Of a DNA stretch of 64,000 nt, positions 1 to 7,600 are shown piece by piece. This DNA comes from Streptococcus halichoeri (GTDB lineage: Bacteria > Bacillota > Bacilli > Lactobacillales > Streptococcaceae). The DNA lies in NCBI RefSeq assembly GCF_009870755.1, contig NZ_WLZU01000006.1, positions 1-64,000 of the forward strand. Reading direction: 5' to 3'. A model generated the notes under the pieces. That model was given only the letters and a program-made list of their open reading frames with translations. It was not told the DNA's origin and did not search any database. Within the stretch, counting starts at the first letter, position 1, and every line of letters starts with the position of its first letter. Position numbers and translations under genes: made by a program.

Positions 1-2
1 AT

Positions 3-176
3 GTTGGTACGGATCATACCCGTGAGTACATCCCTTTGTTGGCTTACAGTCCAGCATTTAAGGGCAATGGGGTATTGCCAGTTGGTCATTTTGCTGATAT
101 TTCTGCGACCATTGCTGAGAACTTTGGCGTGGAGACTGCCATGATTGGGGAAAGTTTCTTGGATCGTTTAGTGTAG
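3..176 (+). CDS. deoB: Phosphopentomutase, C-terminal 57 residues (5' end outside window)
   Basis: The frame opening at base 3 reads [18 protein letters not shown] and then [20 protein letters not shown] before a TAG stop. This is the conserved C-terminal end of phosphopentomutase: the DHTREY segment supplies metal ligands in this alkaline-phosphatase-superfamily enzyme, and [12 protein letters not shown] is its usual tail. The enzyme interconverts ribose 1-phosphate and ribose 5-phosphate (and the deoxy forms) in nucleoside salvage in the cytosol. Only the end of the gene is present, so start, length and operon partners (commonly purine nucleoside phosphorylase) cannot be seen. A hairpin with a T-run follows 17 bases after the stop. 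Identification is confident from the motif alone. Confidence 0.92.
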   Translation, partial: VGTDHTREYIPLLAYSPAFKGNGVLPVGHFADISATIAENFGVETAMIGESFLDRLV

Positions 177-193
177 GCATTACTAAGTAGGTG

Positions 194-232
194 AGGGCTC
201 GCGGCTTCTATCTGAGGCGTCAGCCCTTTTTT
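194..232 (+). terminator. Intrinsic terminator of deoB
   Basis: AGGGCT (194-199) pairs with AGCCCT (222-227) and is followed by a run of T. It sits just after the deoB stop. Confidence 0.7.
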
Positions 233-305
233 AGCTAGCTAAATTTCCTTTTGCAATCGGTACGTCCCAAGCAAAGGAAATAGCGAAGCTTTTTAAGAGA
301 GGATG

Positions 306-438
306 TTTCCAACAAACTAAGTGGTTAGGTTGTGGTATTTATTATTCGAAACAGAGTTGTTGGAAAAGCTAAACTTCTGTTGATTTTGAATTGTGACCGA
401 AAGTCGGCTATCTTGCTGCTGCTTTTCGGTCTTTTTTT
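306..438 (+). other. Structured non-coding stretch with its own terminator in the 479-base deoB-pdhA gap
   Basis: The gap holds a perfect 10-base inverted repeat, TTTCCAACAA (306-315) with TTGTTGGAAA (357-366). It is followed by a strong terminator: GACCGAAAG (395-403) with CTTTTCGGTC (422-431) and seven T. deoB already has a terminator upstream, so this second one implies a transcript that starts between them. I see no convincing reading frame and no clear promoter. The rest of the gap (about 440-550) shows nothing recognisable. A small RNA is an inference. Confidence 0.35.
395..438 (+). terminator. Intrinsic terminator upstream of pdhA promoter
   Basis: The GACCGAAAG / CTTTTCGGTC stem (395-403 and 422-431) is followed by TTTTTTT. 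It separates the pdhA promoter from upstream transcription. Confidence 0.75.
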
Positions 439-556
439 GATGAAGTTGCTTGGGCTTTGAGGTGGTTGCCTGTGGTTACGCAGGCATTTTGCTTTTAGCA
501 ATAGCAATAATAGCAGATTTGTAAGCTGTTCATGAGAATTTTATGAGATGGATTGG

Positions 557-584
557 TTGGCAGAGTGCTTGTCTTACTTATAGT
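557..584 (+). promoter_or_regulatory. pdhA operon promoter
   Basis: TTGGCA (557-562), a 16-base spacer and TATAGT (579-584) give a sigma-A-type promoter with transcription expected near 591. This leaves a leader of about 65 bases before the pdhA ATG. Confidence 0.6.
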
Positions 585-615
585 GCTATAAGATTTAGAT
601 AGTTCAGCTTATTAA

Positions 616-630
616 AAGAAAGCGCTATCA
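616..630 (+). promoter_or_regulatory. CcpA cre site in the pdhA leader
   Basis: AAGAAAGCGCTATCA matches the consensus WTGNAANCGNWNNCW at every fixed position except the second. It lies about 25 bases downstream of the predicted transcription start, where CcpA-HPr(Ser-P) would act as a roadblock. This suggests carbon catabolite repression of the whole operon. Confidence 0.6.
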
Positions 631-655
631 TTATAGAGAAAGGAAGGAAGCAGCT

Positions 656-1753
656 ATGACTATTAGTACATTACATTTTGCTGACATTGTATCTTCTTAT
701 GATGCTAATTTTCCCATGTATCAAGTTTTGGATGCGGCTGGTCAAGTGGTTGATGCCAAAGCAATGGCTGAAGTATCAGAAGACGAATTAATTCAGTTAA
801 TGAAAACGATTACCTGGGGTAGGGCTATGGATGAACGGGTTATTCTTTTAAATCGCCAGGGAGCCCTAAGCAACTACGCACCAGGAGGAGGGCAAGAAGC
901 TAGTCAGTATGGCTCTGTCTTAGCTCTTGAAAAAGGTGATGTTTTTGCCCCGACTTACCGAGATGTGTTTACAGGTGTTCAGTTTGGCATGACCCTGACC
1001 CAGGCTTTTTTATGGTATAAAGGCCATTTTAAGGCTAATCAATATCCAGAAGATCTGACGATGTACTCACCTAATGTGATTGTGGGAGGCACAGCAATTC
1101 AGGCTCTTGGTAATGCTATTGGTAAACGAATGAAGGGTGAAGCCAAGGTAGCATTGGCCCTGTGTGGCGACTCCTCAACCTCCCAAGGTGATTTTTACGA
1201 AGCTCTTAACTTTGCTGGTATTTTTAAGGCCCAATTGATCGCAGTTGTGCAAAATAATGGCTATGGCATTTCAGTGCCAACTGCTCGGCAAACCAAGGCT
1301 GCTACCCTAGCACAAAAGGCAGTTGCTGCAGGTATTCCAGCAGTTCGTGTCGATGGTATGGATCCAGTAGCTGTCTACTATACTGTCAAGAAAGCCAGGG
1401 ATTATGTAATTGCCAATGGCCCAATCCTGATTGAAAATCTAACTTACCGTTTCGGACCACATACCATGTCTGATGATCCCAAACGCTACCGTGATGAGGC
1501 AGAAGTTGAGCAGTGGCGCAAGAAGGATCCTTTGATTAGATTAGGGCATTATCTCACTGAAAAAGGCTTATGGAGCCAAGAGCAAACAGATGCCATTTAT
1601 GAAGACGTGAAAGAGCAGGCCAAAGCAGCCCTAGCTGAAATGGTTAAGACTCAGCCACAAAAAATCACAGATTTCTTAGGTTTTATGTTTGAGCAGGAAC
1701 CTCAAAATATCCAAGAACAAAAAGCCATCTATGCTGCAAAGGAGGAAAACTAG
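656..1753 (+). CDS. pdhA: 2-oxoacid (pyruvate-type) dehydrogenase E1 component, alpha subunit
   Basis: The product (365 aa) is the ThDP-dependent E1 alpha subunit that decarboxylates a 2-oxoacid and passes the acyl group to the E2 lipoyl arm in the cytosol. Residues 66-82 (NRQG...GGGQEAS) and 98-103 (APTYRD) resemble Bacillus-type PdhA. The ThDP motif begins at 171 (GDSSTSQGDFYEALN) and ends in NN at 200-201. The usual GDG is GDS here. The length and the N-terminal FPMYQVLDAAGQVV also fit PdhA better than the shorter acetoin dehydrogenase (AcoA) or branched-chain BkdA subunits. The ATG follows AAGGAAGGAAG. The gene is first in an operon with E1 beta, E2 and E3, preceded by a cre site. The family is certain. 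Pyruvate as substrate is likely but not proven, because ptb and buk, typical partners of branched-chain dehydrogenases, lie downstream. Confidence 0.88.
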   Translation: MTISTLHFADIVSSYDANFPMYQVLDAAGQVVDAKAMAEVSEDELIQLMKTITWGRAMDERVILLNRQGALSNYAPGGGQEASQYGSVLALEKGDVFAPTYRDVFTGVQFGMTLTQAFLWYKGHFKANQYPEDLTMYSPNVIVGGTAIQALGNAIGKRMKGEAKVALALCGDSSTSQGDFYEALNFAGIFKAQLIAVVQNNGYGISVPTARQTKAATLAQKAVAAGIPAVRVDGMDPVAVYYTVKKARDYVIANGPILIENLTYRFGPHTMSDDPKRYRDEAEVEQWRKKDPLIRLGHYLTEKGLWSQEQTDAIYEDVKEQAKAALAEMVKTQPQKITDFLGFMFEQEPQNIQEQKAIYAAKEEN

Positions 1754-1754
1754 T

Positions 1755-2732
1755 ATGCCAGTTCTTACATTAGCCCAAGCTGTTAGTGATGGCTTAAAAG
1801 AAGCCATGCAAAAGTATGATAATGCACTGATCTTTGGTGAAGATGTCGGTAAAAATGGCGGTGTATTTCGGATTACGGCTGGCTTACAGGAAACTTTTGG
1901 TGAGGAGCGGGTTTTTGATACGCCGCTTGCTGAATCAGGGATTATCCACATGTCAGTTGGACTTGCGCAAGAAGGCTTTATTCCGCTGCCTGAGATTCAA
2001 TTTTCTGGCTTCATCGTTGAAGCAATGGATGCCTTGATTGCTCAATTACCTCGGCAACGTTATCGTACTGGGGGAACAAGGCATGCGCAGGTAACGATTC
2101 GAGCACCTTATGGTGGTGGGGTCCATACTCCAGAGCTGCATTCTGATAGTTTAGAAGGCATGTTTGCTCAAATACCTGGTCTGCGAGTAGTAATCCCCTC
2201 TTCCGCTTATGATGCCAAGGGCTTACTCTTAGCTTCGATTGCTTCACCAGATCCGGTCTTTTTCTTAGAGCATCTGCGTCTTTACCGGACGGTGAAAGAT
2301 GAGGTGCCTACAGGTTACTATACTGTTCCTTTGGATAAGGCAGCTATTGTTCACCAGGGATCTGATGTGACCCTTATTGGGTATGGTCAGATGATTCCTT
2401 TGGCGGTGCAAGCTGCAGAGGCTTTGGCATCTAAGGGTATTAGTGCAGAGGTGCTTGATTTGAGAACCATCTCACCAGTTGATTATGCAACCATTCAGGC
2501 TTCCATTACAAAGACCCACCGTGTCCTTGTCCTTCAAGAAGCCCAACGTCAAGCTGGGGTCGCTGGTCAAATCATGTCAGAAATTGCAGAGCGTTGCTTC
2601 ATGGAACTTGATGCGCCGGTAGCGCGGGTGACCGCACCTGATACCATTTTTCCTTTTGGAATGGCTGAAGAACTCTGGTTACCTAGCGTTGAAGACATTG
2701 TTATGAAAGCACAAGAAATTGTAGAATTCTAG
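1755..2732 (+). CDS. pdhB: 2-oxoacid (pyruvate-type) dehydrogenase E1 component, beta subunit
   Basis: This 325-aa protein is the E1 beta subunit that completes the alpha2beta2 decarboxylase. It shows the standard transketolase-like order: an N-terminal pyrimidine-binding domain with IFGEDVGKNGGVFR and FDTPLAESGI, the PEIQFSGF segment, RAPYGGGVHTPELHSDS, and a C-terminal transketolase domain ending in VLVLQEAQRQAGVAGQI and FPFGMAEELW. The start is the ATG at 1755, directly after the pdhA stop and preceded by GGAGGAAAAC, rather than the in-frame ATG at 1689 that would overlap pdhA. It sits between the E1 alpha and E2 genes with a spacing of a few bases, so the subunits are surely co-translated. 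It has no unusual features. Confidence 0.9.
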   Translation: MPVLTLAQAVSDGLKEAMQKYDNALIFGEDVGKNGGVFRITAGLQETFGEERVFDTPLAESGIIHMSVGLAQEGFIPLPEIQFSGFIVEAMDALIAQLPRQRYRTGGTRHAQVTIRAPYGGGVHTPELHSDSLEGMFAQIPGLRVVIPSSAYDAKGLLLASIASPDPVFFLEHLRLYRTVKDEVPTGYYTVPLDKAAIVHQGSDVTLIGYGQMIPLAVQAAEALASKGISAEVLDLRTISPVDYATIQASITKTHRVLVLQEAQRQAGVAGQIMSEIAERCFMELDAPVARVTAPDTIFPFGMAEELWLPSVEDIVMKAQEIVEF

Positions 2733-2742
2733 GAGGTCCATA

Positions 2743-4128
2743 ATGTATCACTATATCCTACCAGATGCTGGCGAAGGAACCCACGAAAGCGCCATCATGT
2801 CTTGGTCAGCCCAAGTGGGTGATCAGGTCAAAGAAGACGATATTCTCTTAGAAATCGAAAGTGATAAGGCTGTTGTCGCATTACCTTGTCCTGTTGATGG
2901 TTACCTGGCCAAAATTTACGTTGAAGCAGGTGATATTGGCATTGTAGGGCAACCCATTGCCGATATTGCTGAAAGCAAAGAAGAATTACAGGCTGCATTA
3001 AAAGGTGGAGGGTCTGATGCTACTATGGCTAAAACCAAAGCAACAAGCACTACGTTAGCGAGTGACCTTGATCAGACAGACGTAGGCCAGTCTGCACTTG
3101 ATTCTACCCAAACTAAGGACCAAAAGGATGCACAGCCAACTTCAGATAAGGACTGCCGGCAGTTAGCAGTTCCTCGTGTGCGCAAATATGCGCGTGCTAA
3201 AGGAATTGATCTCACCCAAGTAATAGGAACAGGCAATCATGGGCACATTACGATAGAAGATCTTGATACTTATCTGGCCCAAGCTTTAACACACAAGCAA
3301 GCGATTTCTTCTGAGCAAGATCAGCAAGCAAGGTCAGAGGATTATGACCAAGCTGCATTAGAGGAAAGGCAAACCCCGGCTTCTACTAATCCCCAAGCAA
3401 AGGGCAACCAAGACCTCTTTGTGGATACTATTGAAAAAATCCCAGCAATGCGCAGAACTATAGCCGATGCACTTTCTAAAAGCAGTAACCAGGTTGCACA
3501 GGTGACGGTCTTTGACCAAGTTGAAGTGGAAGCACTGGTAGCCCACCGGCAGAAAATGAAAGTGCTGGCTGCTGAAAGAGATATTAAATTAACCTTTACA
3601 CCTTATTTGGTTAAAGCCTTGGTGGCCATGCTCAAACATTTCCCTGAACTGAATGTTTCCTTAGATATGGAAAAAAATGAGTTGCATCGCCATCAGTATT
3701 ACAACATTGGTGTGGCAACAGATACCCCACGCGGTTTGATGGTACCGATGATCCGTAATGCACAAAGCAAAAGTCTGTTTGAAATTGCCAATGACATTTC
3801 AGCCATTGCTCAAAAAGCTCGCGATGGCAAGCTTGAAGCAACTGATATGGGTAAGGGTTCCATTTCAGTGACCAATGTTGGTGCAGCGGCAACGTCTGGG
3901 GTTTGGTCAACACCAATTATTAATTTGCCAGAAGTAGCCATTTTGAATGTTGGCCGGATTGATCAGCTTTTCCTCCCAGATGAAGAGGGCAACCCTATCC
4001 TTAAGCCTGTTATGAAGCTATCATTTGCTTTTGACCATCGTGTCGTTGATGGGGTCTATGCCCAACAAGCCATTAACCTGCTTAAGAATTATTTGCATGA
4101 TCCAGATTTATTATTAGCAGAGGGGTGA
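2743..4128 (+). CDS. pdhC: Dihydrolipoamide acyltransferase, E2 component
   Basis: The 461-aa E2 core protein transfers the acyl group from E1 to CoA. An N-terminal lipoyl domain (about 1-80) carries the lipoylated lysine in ESDKAVVALP (K42). A linker rich in Q, T, S and D follows. The E1/E3-binding domain lies near residues 140-185 (AVPRVRKYARAKGIDLTQVIGTG). The catalytic domain (about 225-461) ends in FDHRVVDGVYAQQ, with the catalytic histidine of the HRxxDG motif. There is a single lipoyl domain. A GGAGG ribosome site precedes the ATG by six bases. The E3 gene begins four bases after the stop. The substrate acyl group cannot be read from the sequence with certainty; acetyl is the default. 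Confidence 0.9.
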   Translation: MYHYILPDAGEGTHESAIMSWSAQVGDQVKEDDILLEIESDKAVVALPCPVDGYLAKIYVEAGDIGIVGQPIADIAESKEELQAALKGGGSDATMAKTKATSTTLASDLDQTDVGQSALDSTQTKDQKDAQPTSDKDCRQLAVPRVRKYARAKGIDLTQVIGTGNHGHITIEDLDTYLAQALTHKQAISSEQDQQARSEDYDQAALEERQTPASTNPQAKGNQDLFVDTIEKIPAMRRTIADALSKSSNQVAQVTVFDQVEVEALVAHRQKMKVLAAERDIKLTFTPYLVKALVAMLKHFPELNVSLDMEKNELHRHQYYNIGVATDTPRGLMVPMIRNAQSKSLFEIANDISAIAQKARDGKLEATDMGKGSISVTNVGAAATSGVWSTPIINLPEVAILNVGRIDQLFLPDEEGNPILKPVMKLSFAFDHRVVDGVYAQQAINLLKNYLHDPDLLLAEG

Positions 4129-4132
4129 TGAG

Positions 4133-5542
4133 ATGGTAGTTGGTGGATATACAAATGAAGTAGATACGATTGTTGTTGGTTCAGGTCCTGGAGGCTACGT
4201 AGCTGCTATCCGAGCTGCTCAGCTAGGGCAAAAAGTCGTGATAGTTGAGCGCCAAGCTATTGGAGGTACCTGTTTAAATGTGGGGTGCATCCCATCAAAA
4301 GCACTCATTCATGTCGGACAAGAATTTGCTAAAACAAAGGCAACTAGCCCCTTTGGTCTCCACTTATCTGGTCAGTTAGACTTTCAACAGGCACAACATT
4401 GGAAAGACCAGGCAGTTGTTGGCAAACTAACCAGTGGCATTGCTACCTTGTTGCGTAAAAATAAGGTTGATATTGTGCAAGGAGAAGCCCACTTTGTTGC
4501 TCCAGATACTCTGCACATCACACCCAAAGATGGTCTAGGTGAGGGTTATCGCTTTAAAAATGCTATTTTAGCCCTGGGCAGTCGGCCTATTGAATTGAAG
4601 GCCTTTGCCTTTAATCAAGATATTCTAGATTCCACAGGGCTTTTAAACCTCACGGCTATCCCGCAGGAATTAGCAATTATTGGCGGTGGCTATATCGGCA
4701 TGGAGCTAGCTATGGCTTATGCTAATCTAGGCAGTCATGTCACTGTCTTAGAAGGAACTGATCGTGTACTTAGTGGTTTTGAGCCGGACTTGGTCAAACC
4801 AGTGCTTGCCCAAGCAGAAAAACTCGGCATGCGCATTTTAACTAATGCCCAAGCTTCACACTATGAAAAGACCGACCAGGGACTTGAACTCTTTTATCAA
4901 TCACAAGGAAAAGCAGCTAGTATTCAGGCGGATAAAATTGCTGTTTTGGTCGGTCGCAAGCCCAATACCGATACCGTTAGTTTGGAACTTGCTGGCCTTG
5001 AGGTGGATGAGCGCGGTTTGATTCCGGTCAATGCGCAAATGCAGACCAGACAAAAACACATTTATGCCATCGGTGATATTACAACAGGTCCAGCTCTGGC
5101 TCATAAGGCCTCGTATGAGGGCAAGGTGGCTGCGCAAGCCATTTCAAATATTAAAGGCGTAGCCGCTGATTATCTCGCCCTTCCAACAGTTGCCTATACC
5201 CAACCAGAGATTGCTACGGTTGGTCTAACCAAGGAAAAAGCCAGCCAAGCAGGAATATCTGTCAAGGTAGCGACTTTTCGCTTTGCTAGCAATGGTCGTT
5301 CCTTATCAATGGGCAATACCGAAGGTTTTGTTCGGCTAGTGTCTGATAAAGCTGATAATCGCTTGATTGGTGCGCAAATGGTTGGGCCAGCAGTCAGTGA
5401 ATTAATCGGCGAAGTCACTCTCGCTATTGAAAATTTACTAACAGCAGAAGATATAACACTCACAATCCATAATCACCCAAGTTTATCTGAGACGATTATG
5501 GATGCCAGTGAAGGCTTACTTGACCAGGCCATCCACCAATAG
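4133..5542 (+). CDS. pdhD: Dihydrolipoamide dehydrogenase, E3 component
   Basis: This 469-aa flavoprotein reoxidises dihydrolipoyl-E2 with NAD+. It has an N-terminal FAD-binding GSGPGGYVAAIRAAQLG, the redox-active disulfide GGTCLNVGCIPSK, a second Rossmann motif IGGGYIGMELA for NAD, the FAD motif YAIGDITTGPALAHKASYEG, and the C-terminal dimerisation domain with the catalytic HNHPSLSE. There is no N-terminal lipoyl domain, unlike the E3 of some streptococci. The start lies four bases after the E2 stop, within GGGGTGATGAG. It is the fourth gene of the complex operon, and the EIIC-like gene follows after ten bases. Confidence 0.93.
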   Translation: MVVGGYTNEVDTIVVGSGPGGYVAAIRAAQLGQKVVIVERQAIGGTCLNVGCIPSKALIHVGQEFAKTKATSPFGLHLSGQLDFQQAQHWKDQAVVGKLTSGIATLLRKNKVDIVQGEAHFVAPDTLHITPKDGLGEGYRFKNAILALGSRPIELKAFAFNQDILDSTGLLNLTAIPQELAIIGGGYIGMELAMAYANLGSHVTVLEGTDRVLSGFEPDLVKPVLAQAEKLGMRILTNAQASHYEKTDQGLELFYQSQGKAASIQADKIAVLVGRKPNTDTVSLELAGLEVDERGLIPVNAQMQTRQKHIYAIGDITTGPALAHKASYEGKVAAQAISNIKGVAADYLALPTVAYTQPEIATVGLTKEKASQAGISVKVATFRFASNGRSLSMGNTEGFVRLVSDKADNRLIGAQMVGPAVSELIGEVTLAIENLLTAEDITLTIHNHPSLSETIMDASEGLLDQAIHQ

Positions 5543-5552
5543 AGGTAAGAAT

Positions 5553-6602
5553 ATGGAAACTAAACTATCTGCAAAAGCATTTGCAATGAATGTCTTAAAT
5601 GGTATTGCCACAGGAGCGGTGGTGGTTTTAATCCCTGGCGCCCTTTTATCAGAGCTTTTTAAAGCCTTAGCACCACACTTTCCTCTCTTAACCCCCTACC
5701 TTGGAATTTTTGGCATGTCCAATGCCCTAATGGGCTTGGTCTGTGGCACCATGGTTGGTGTTAACTTTAAATTTACTCCCATTCAGGCGGCTTCTTTGGG
5801 TCTTGCTACTGAGTTTGCTGCTGGTGCTGTTACCTTTAAAAAGGGGCTTATCGTGCTGGCCGGTACAGGCGACATCATTAATATGCTGCTTACTGCTGCC
5901 TTAGGAGCTGCACTCATTTTATTAGTGGGAAATGGCTTAAAAGCCTATACCATTTTGGTTATTCCACCTTTATTGTTAGTGGTAGTCGGTATTTTTGGTC
6001 GCCTGCTCCTGCCTTATGTCGCCAAAATTACCCAAGTCATTGGACTTGGCACGGCGCAGTTGCTTCATTTGCAGCCCCTAGTGATGTGTATCTTATTGGC
6101 GATTGTTTTTGGTATCTTAATTGTGTCACCAATTACCACTGTAGGTATAGCCTTGGCGATTTCCCTATCAGGTGTTGGTTCAGGTGCTGCAAATATTGGC
6201 ATTTGTGCCTGTGGCTTTGGCTTTGCTGTGTTGGGCTGGTCAGTAAATTCCTACGGAACAAGCTTGGCTCATTTCCTAGGTTCGCCCAAGATTTCCATGC
6301 CAAATGTGGTCAAAAATCCAAAGACCTTATTACCCATTATCTGCTCGGCAGCTTGTTGTGGGGTTTTAGCAGATGTCTTTGATATTCAAGGAACGCCAAT
6401 GAGTGCTGGTTTTGGCTTTAGTGGTTTGGTTGGTCCTATCAACCACTTAAATCTCGTTGCAGGAGGCTACTCGCTCACCAATCTGCTCATTGCCCTGCTG
6501 GTATTTGCTCTTGCTCCCCTTGGCTTTGGTTTTCTCTTTAAACACCTGTTTATGAATGTTCTTCATATTGTGAAACCTGAGGATTACAAATTAAATATTT
6601 AG
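5553..6602 (+). CDS. Orphan PTS EIIC-like membrane protein (PTS_EIIC_2 type)
   Basis: The product is 349 aa and very hydrophobic, with about nine or ten membrane segments and the run GIFGMSNALMGLVCGTMVG near the start. It resembles the PTS_EIIC_2 family, whose members look like sugar-permease subunits but occur without EIIA or EIIB partners; none is present here. The start is the ATG at 5553 after AGAGGTAAG, not the upstream in-frame ATG at 5502 inside the E3 gene. It is ten bases behind E3 and ahead of ptb-buk, so it may carry the complex's substrate or product (a short carboxylic acid or keto acid) instead of a sugar. That role is inference. A cysteine cluster (GICACGFGF) lies near the middle. 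Confidence 0.65.
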   Translation: METKLSAKAFAMNVLNGIATGAVVVLIPGALLSELFKALAPHFPLLTPYLGIFGMSNALMGLVCGTMVGVNFKFTPIQAASLGLATEFAAGAVTFKKGLIVLAGTGDIINMLLTAALGAALILLVGNGLKAYTILVIPPLLLVVVGIFGRLLLPYVAKITQVIGLGTAQLLHLQPLVMCILLAIVFGILIVSPITTVGIALAISLSGVGSGAANIGICACGFGFAVLGWSVNSYGTSLAHFLGSPKISMPNVVKNPKTLLPIICSAACCGVLADVFDIQGTPMSAGFGFSGLVGPINHLNLVAGGYSLTNLLIALLVFALAPLGFGFLFKHLFMNVLHIVKPEDYKLNI

Positions 6603-6611
6603 TATTTGGTT

Positions 6612-6656
6612 AAAGAATGCAGGCATCATGTGAACAACCTGACAACTGCATTCTTT
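6612..6656 (+). terminator. Terminator or attenuator between EIIC-like gene and ptb
   Basis: A perfect 11-base inverted repeat, AAAGAATGCAG (6612-6622) with CTGCATTCTTT (6646-6656), is followed by T. No separate promoter for ptb is evident, so partial read-through, giving less ptb-buk than dehydrogenase, is the likely effect. Confidence 0.65.
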
Positions 6657-6675
6657 TTAAAAAAAGGAGTCCTGT

Positions 6676-7590
6676 ATGTCCTTATTAATTGATAAATTAT
6701 TAGAAGCTCGCCCGGAAATACAAACAACTGAGCAGCCCATCACACTAGTGGTCATCAAGGCTGCTGATGACCAAGTCTTAGCTTGTCTTGAAAAAGCTAT
6801 TGCTGAACGGCGAGTTAACGCTTATCTCATTGATGACAAAAACAAACTAGCAGAAAAATTAGCAGCCTATCAGATTGATCCCAATTGGTATCAGATCATT
6901 GATCTAGCTGATGACCAAGCAGCGGCGGCTAAAGCGGTTCAATTGGTCAAAGAAGGAAAGGGCGATGCTATTTTAAAAGGCCACATTGCCACAGGCAAAG
7001 TCTTAAAAGAGGTTGTCAATAAAGAAACAGGTATCCGCCAAGCAGCGACTCTCTCTCATGTCGCTCTGCTAGCTGTGCCCCAATTAAAGAGATTACTGGC
7101 TATTACTGATGGTGGCTTGATTTTACAACCTGATCAGGCCACAGCTTCGGTAGTCATTGCAAATGCTGTAGAGATAATGTCGGCCTTGGGCCTAGCCCCT
7201 GTGAAAGTTGCCTTGCTATCAGCAGCAGAAAATCTGATTCCCAAATTGCCCTCTTCAGTCATGGAGACCCAACTCACCAAAGCCTACGCCGGCAAGGACC
7301 AGCTGGTGGTGGAAGGTCCTTTGTCCATTGATCTTTCCTTATCACCTAAAAGCGCCCGTACCAAAGAGTATCAAGGCAAGATTCAAGGTGATGCTGATGT
7401 TTTGTTTGCACCAGATATTGTCACCGGAAATGTTACCTCCAAGGCCTTGACCCTTTTTGGTGGCGCCGAAATGGCAGGGCTTATTATGGGGGCCCAAGTT
7501 CCTGTGATTATTACCTCAAGGAGTTCTAGCTTTGAAGAAAAATATGCCTCTTTATTGTTAGCCCAAATCCTCATGACCAAAAAGAGATAA
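6676..7590 (+). CDS. ptb: Phosphate butyryltransferase (phosphotransacylase)
   Basis: A 304-aa member of the PTA_PTB family. It converts a short acyl-CoA (butyryl- or branched-chain acyl-CoA) and phosphate into acyl phosphate and CoA. Supporting features are the early repeat of alpha/beta units, KGDAILKGHIATGKVLKEVVN near residue 100, TDGGLILQPD, and the C-terminal DVLFAPDIVTGNVTSKALTLFGGAEMAGLIMGA block typical of this family. The length fits Ptb. AAAAAGGAG precedes the ATG. It is followed after ten bases by butyrate kinase, making the standard ptb-buk pair that yields ATP by substrate-level phosphorylation. Which acyl group is used depends on the upstream dehydrogenase and is unresolved. 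Confidence 0.88.
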   Translation: MSLLIDKLLEARPEIQTTEQPITLVVIKAADDQVLACLEKAIAERRVNAYLIDDKNKLAEKLAAYQIDPNWYQIIDLADDQAAAAKAVQLVKEGKGDAILKGHIATGKVLKEVVNKETGIRQAATLSHVALLAVPQLKRLLAITDGGLILQPDQATASVVIANAVEIMSALGLAPVKVALLSAAENLIPKLPSSVMETQLTKAYAGKDQLVVEGPLSIDLSLSPKSARTKEYQGKIQGDADVLFAPDIVTGNVTSKALTLFGGAEMAGLIMGAQVPVIITSRSSSFEEKYASLLLAQILMTKKR

Positions 7591-7600
7591 GGAGAAGTTA

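Noticed and set aside
325-507. A 60-codon minus-strand frame in the deoB-pdhA gap
   Set aside because: It crosses the strong terminator at 395-438, has no ribosome site and a low-complexity product.
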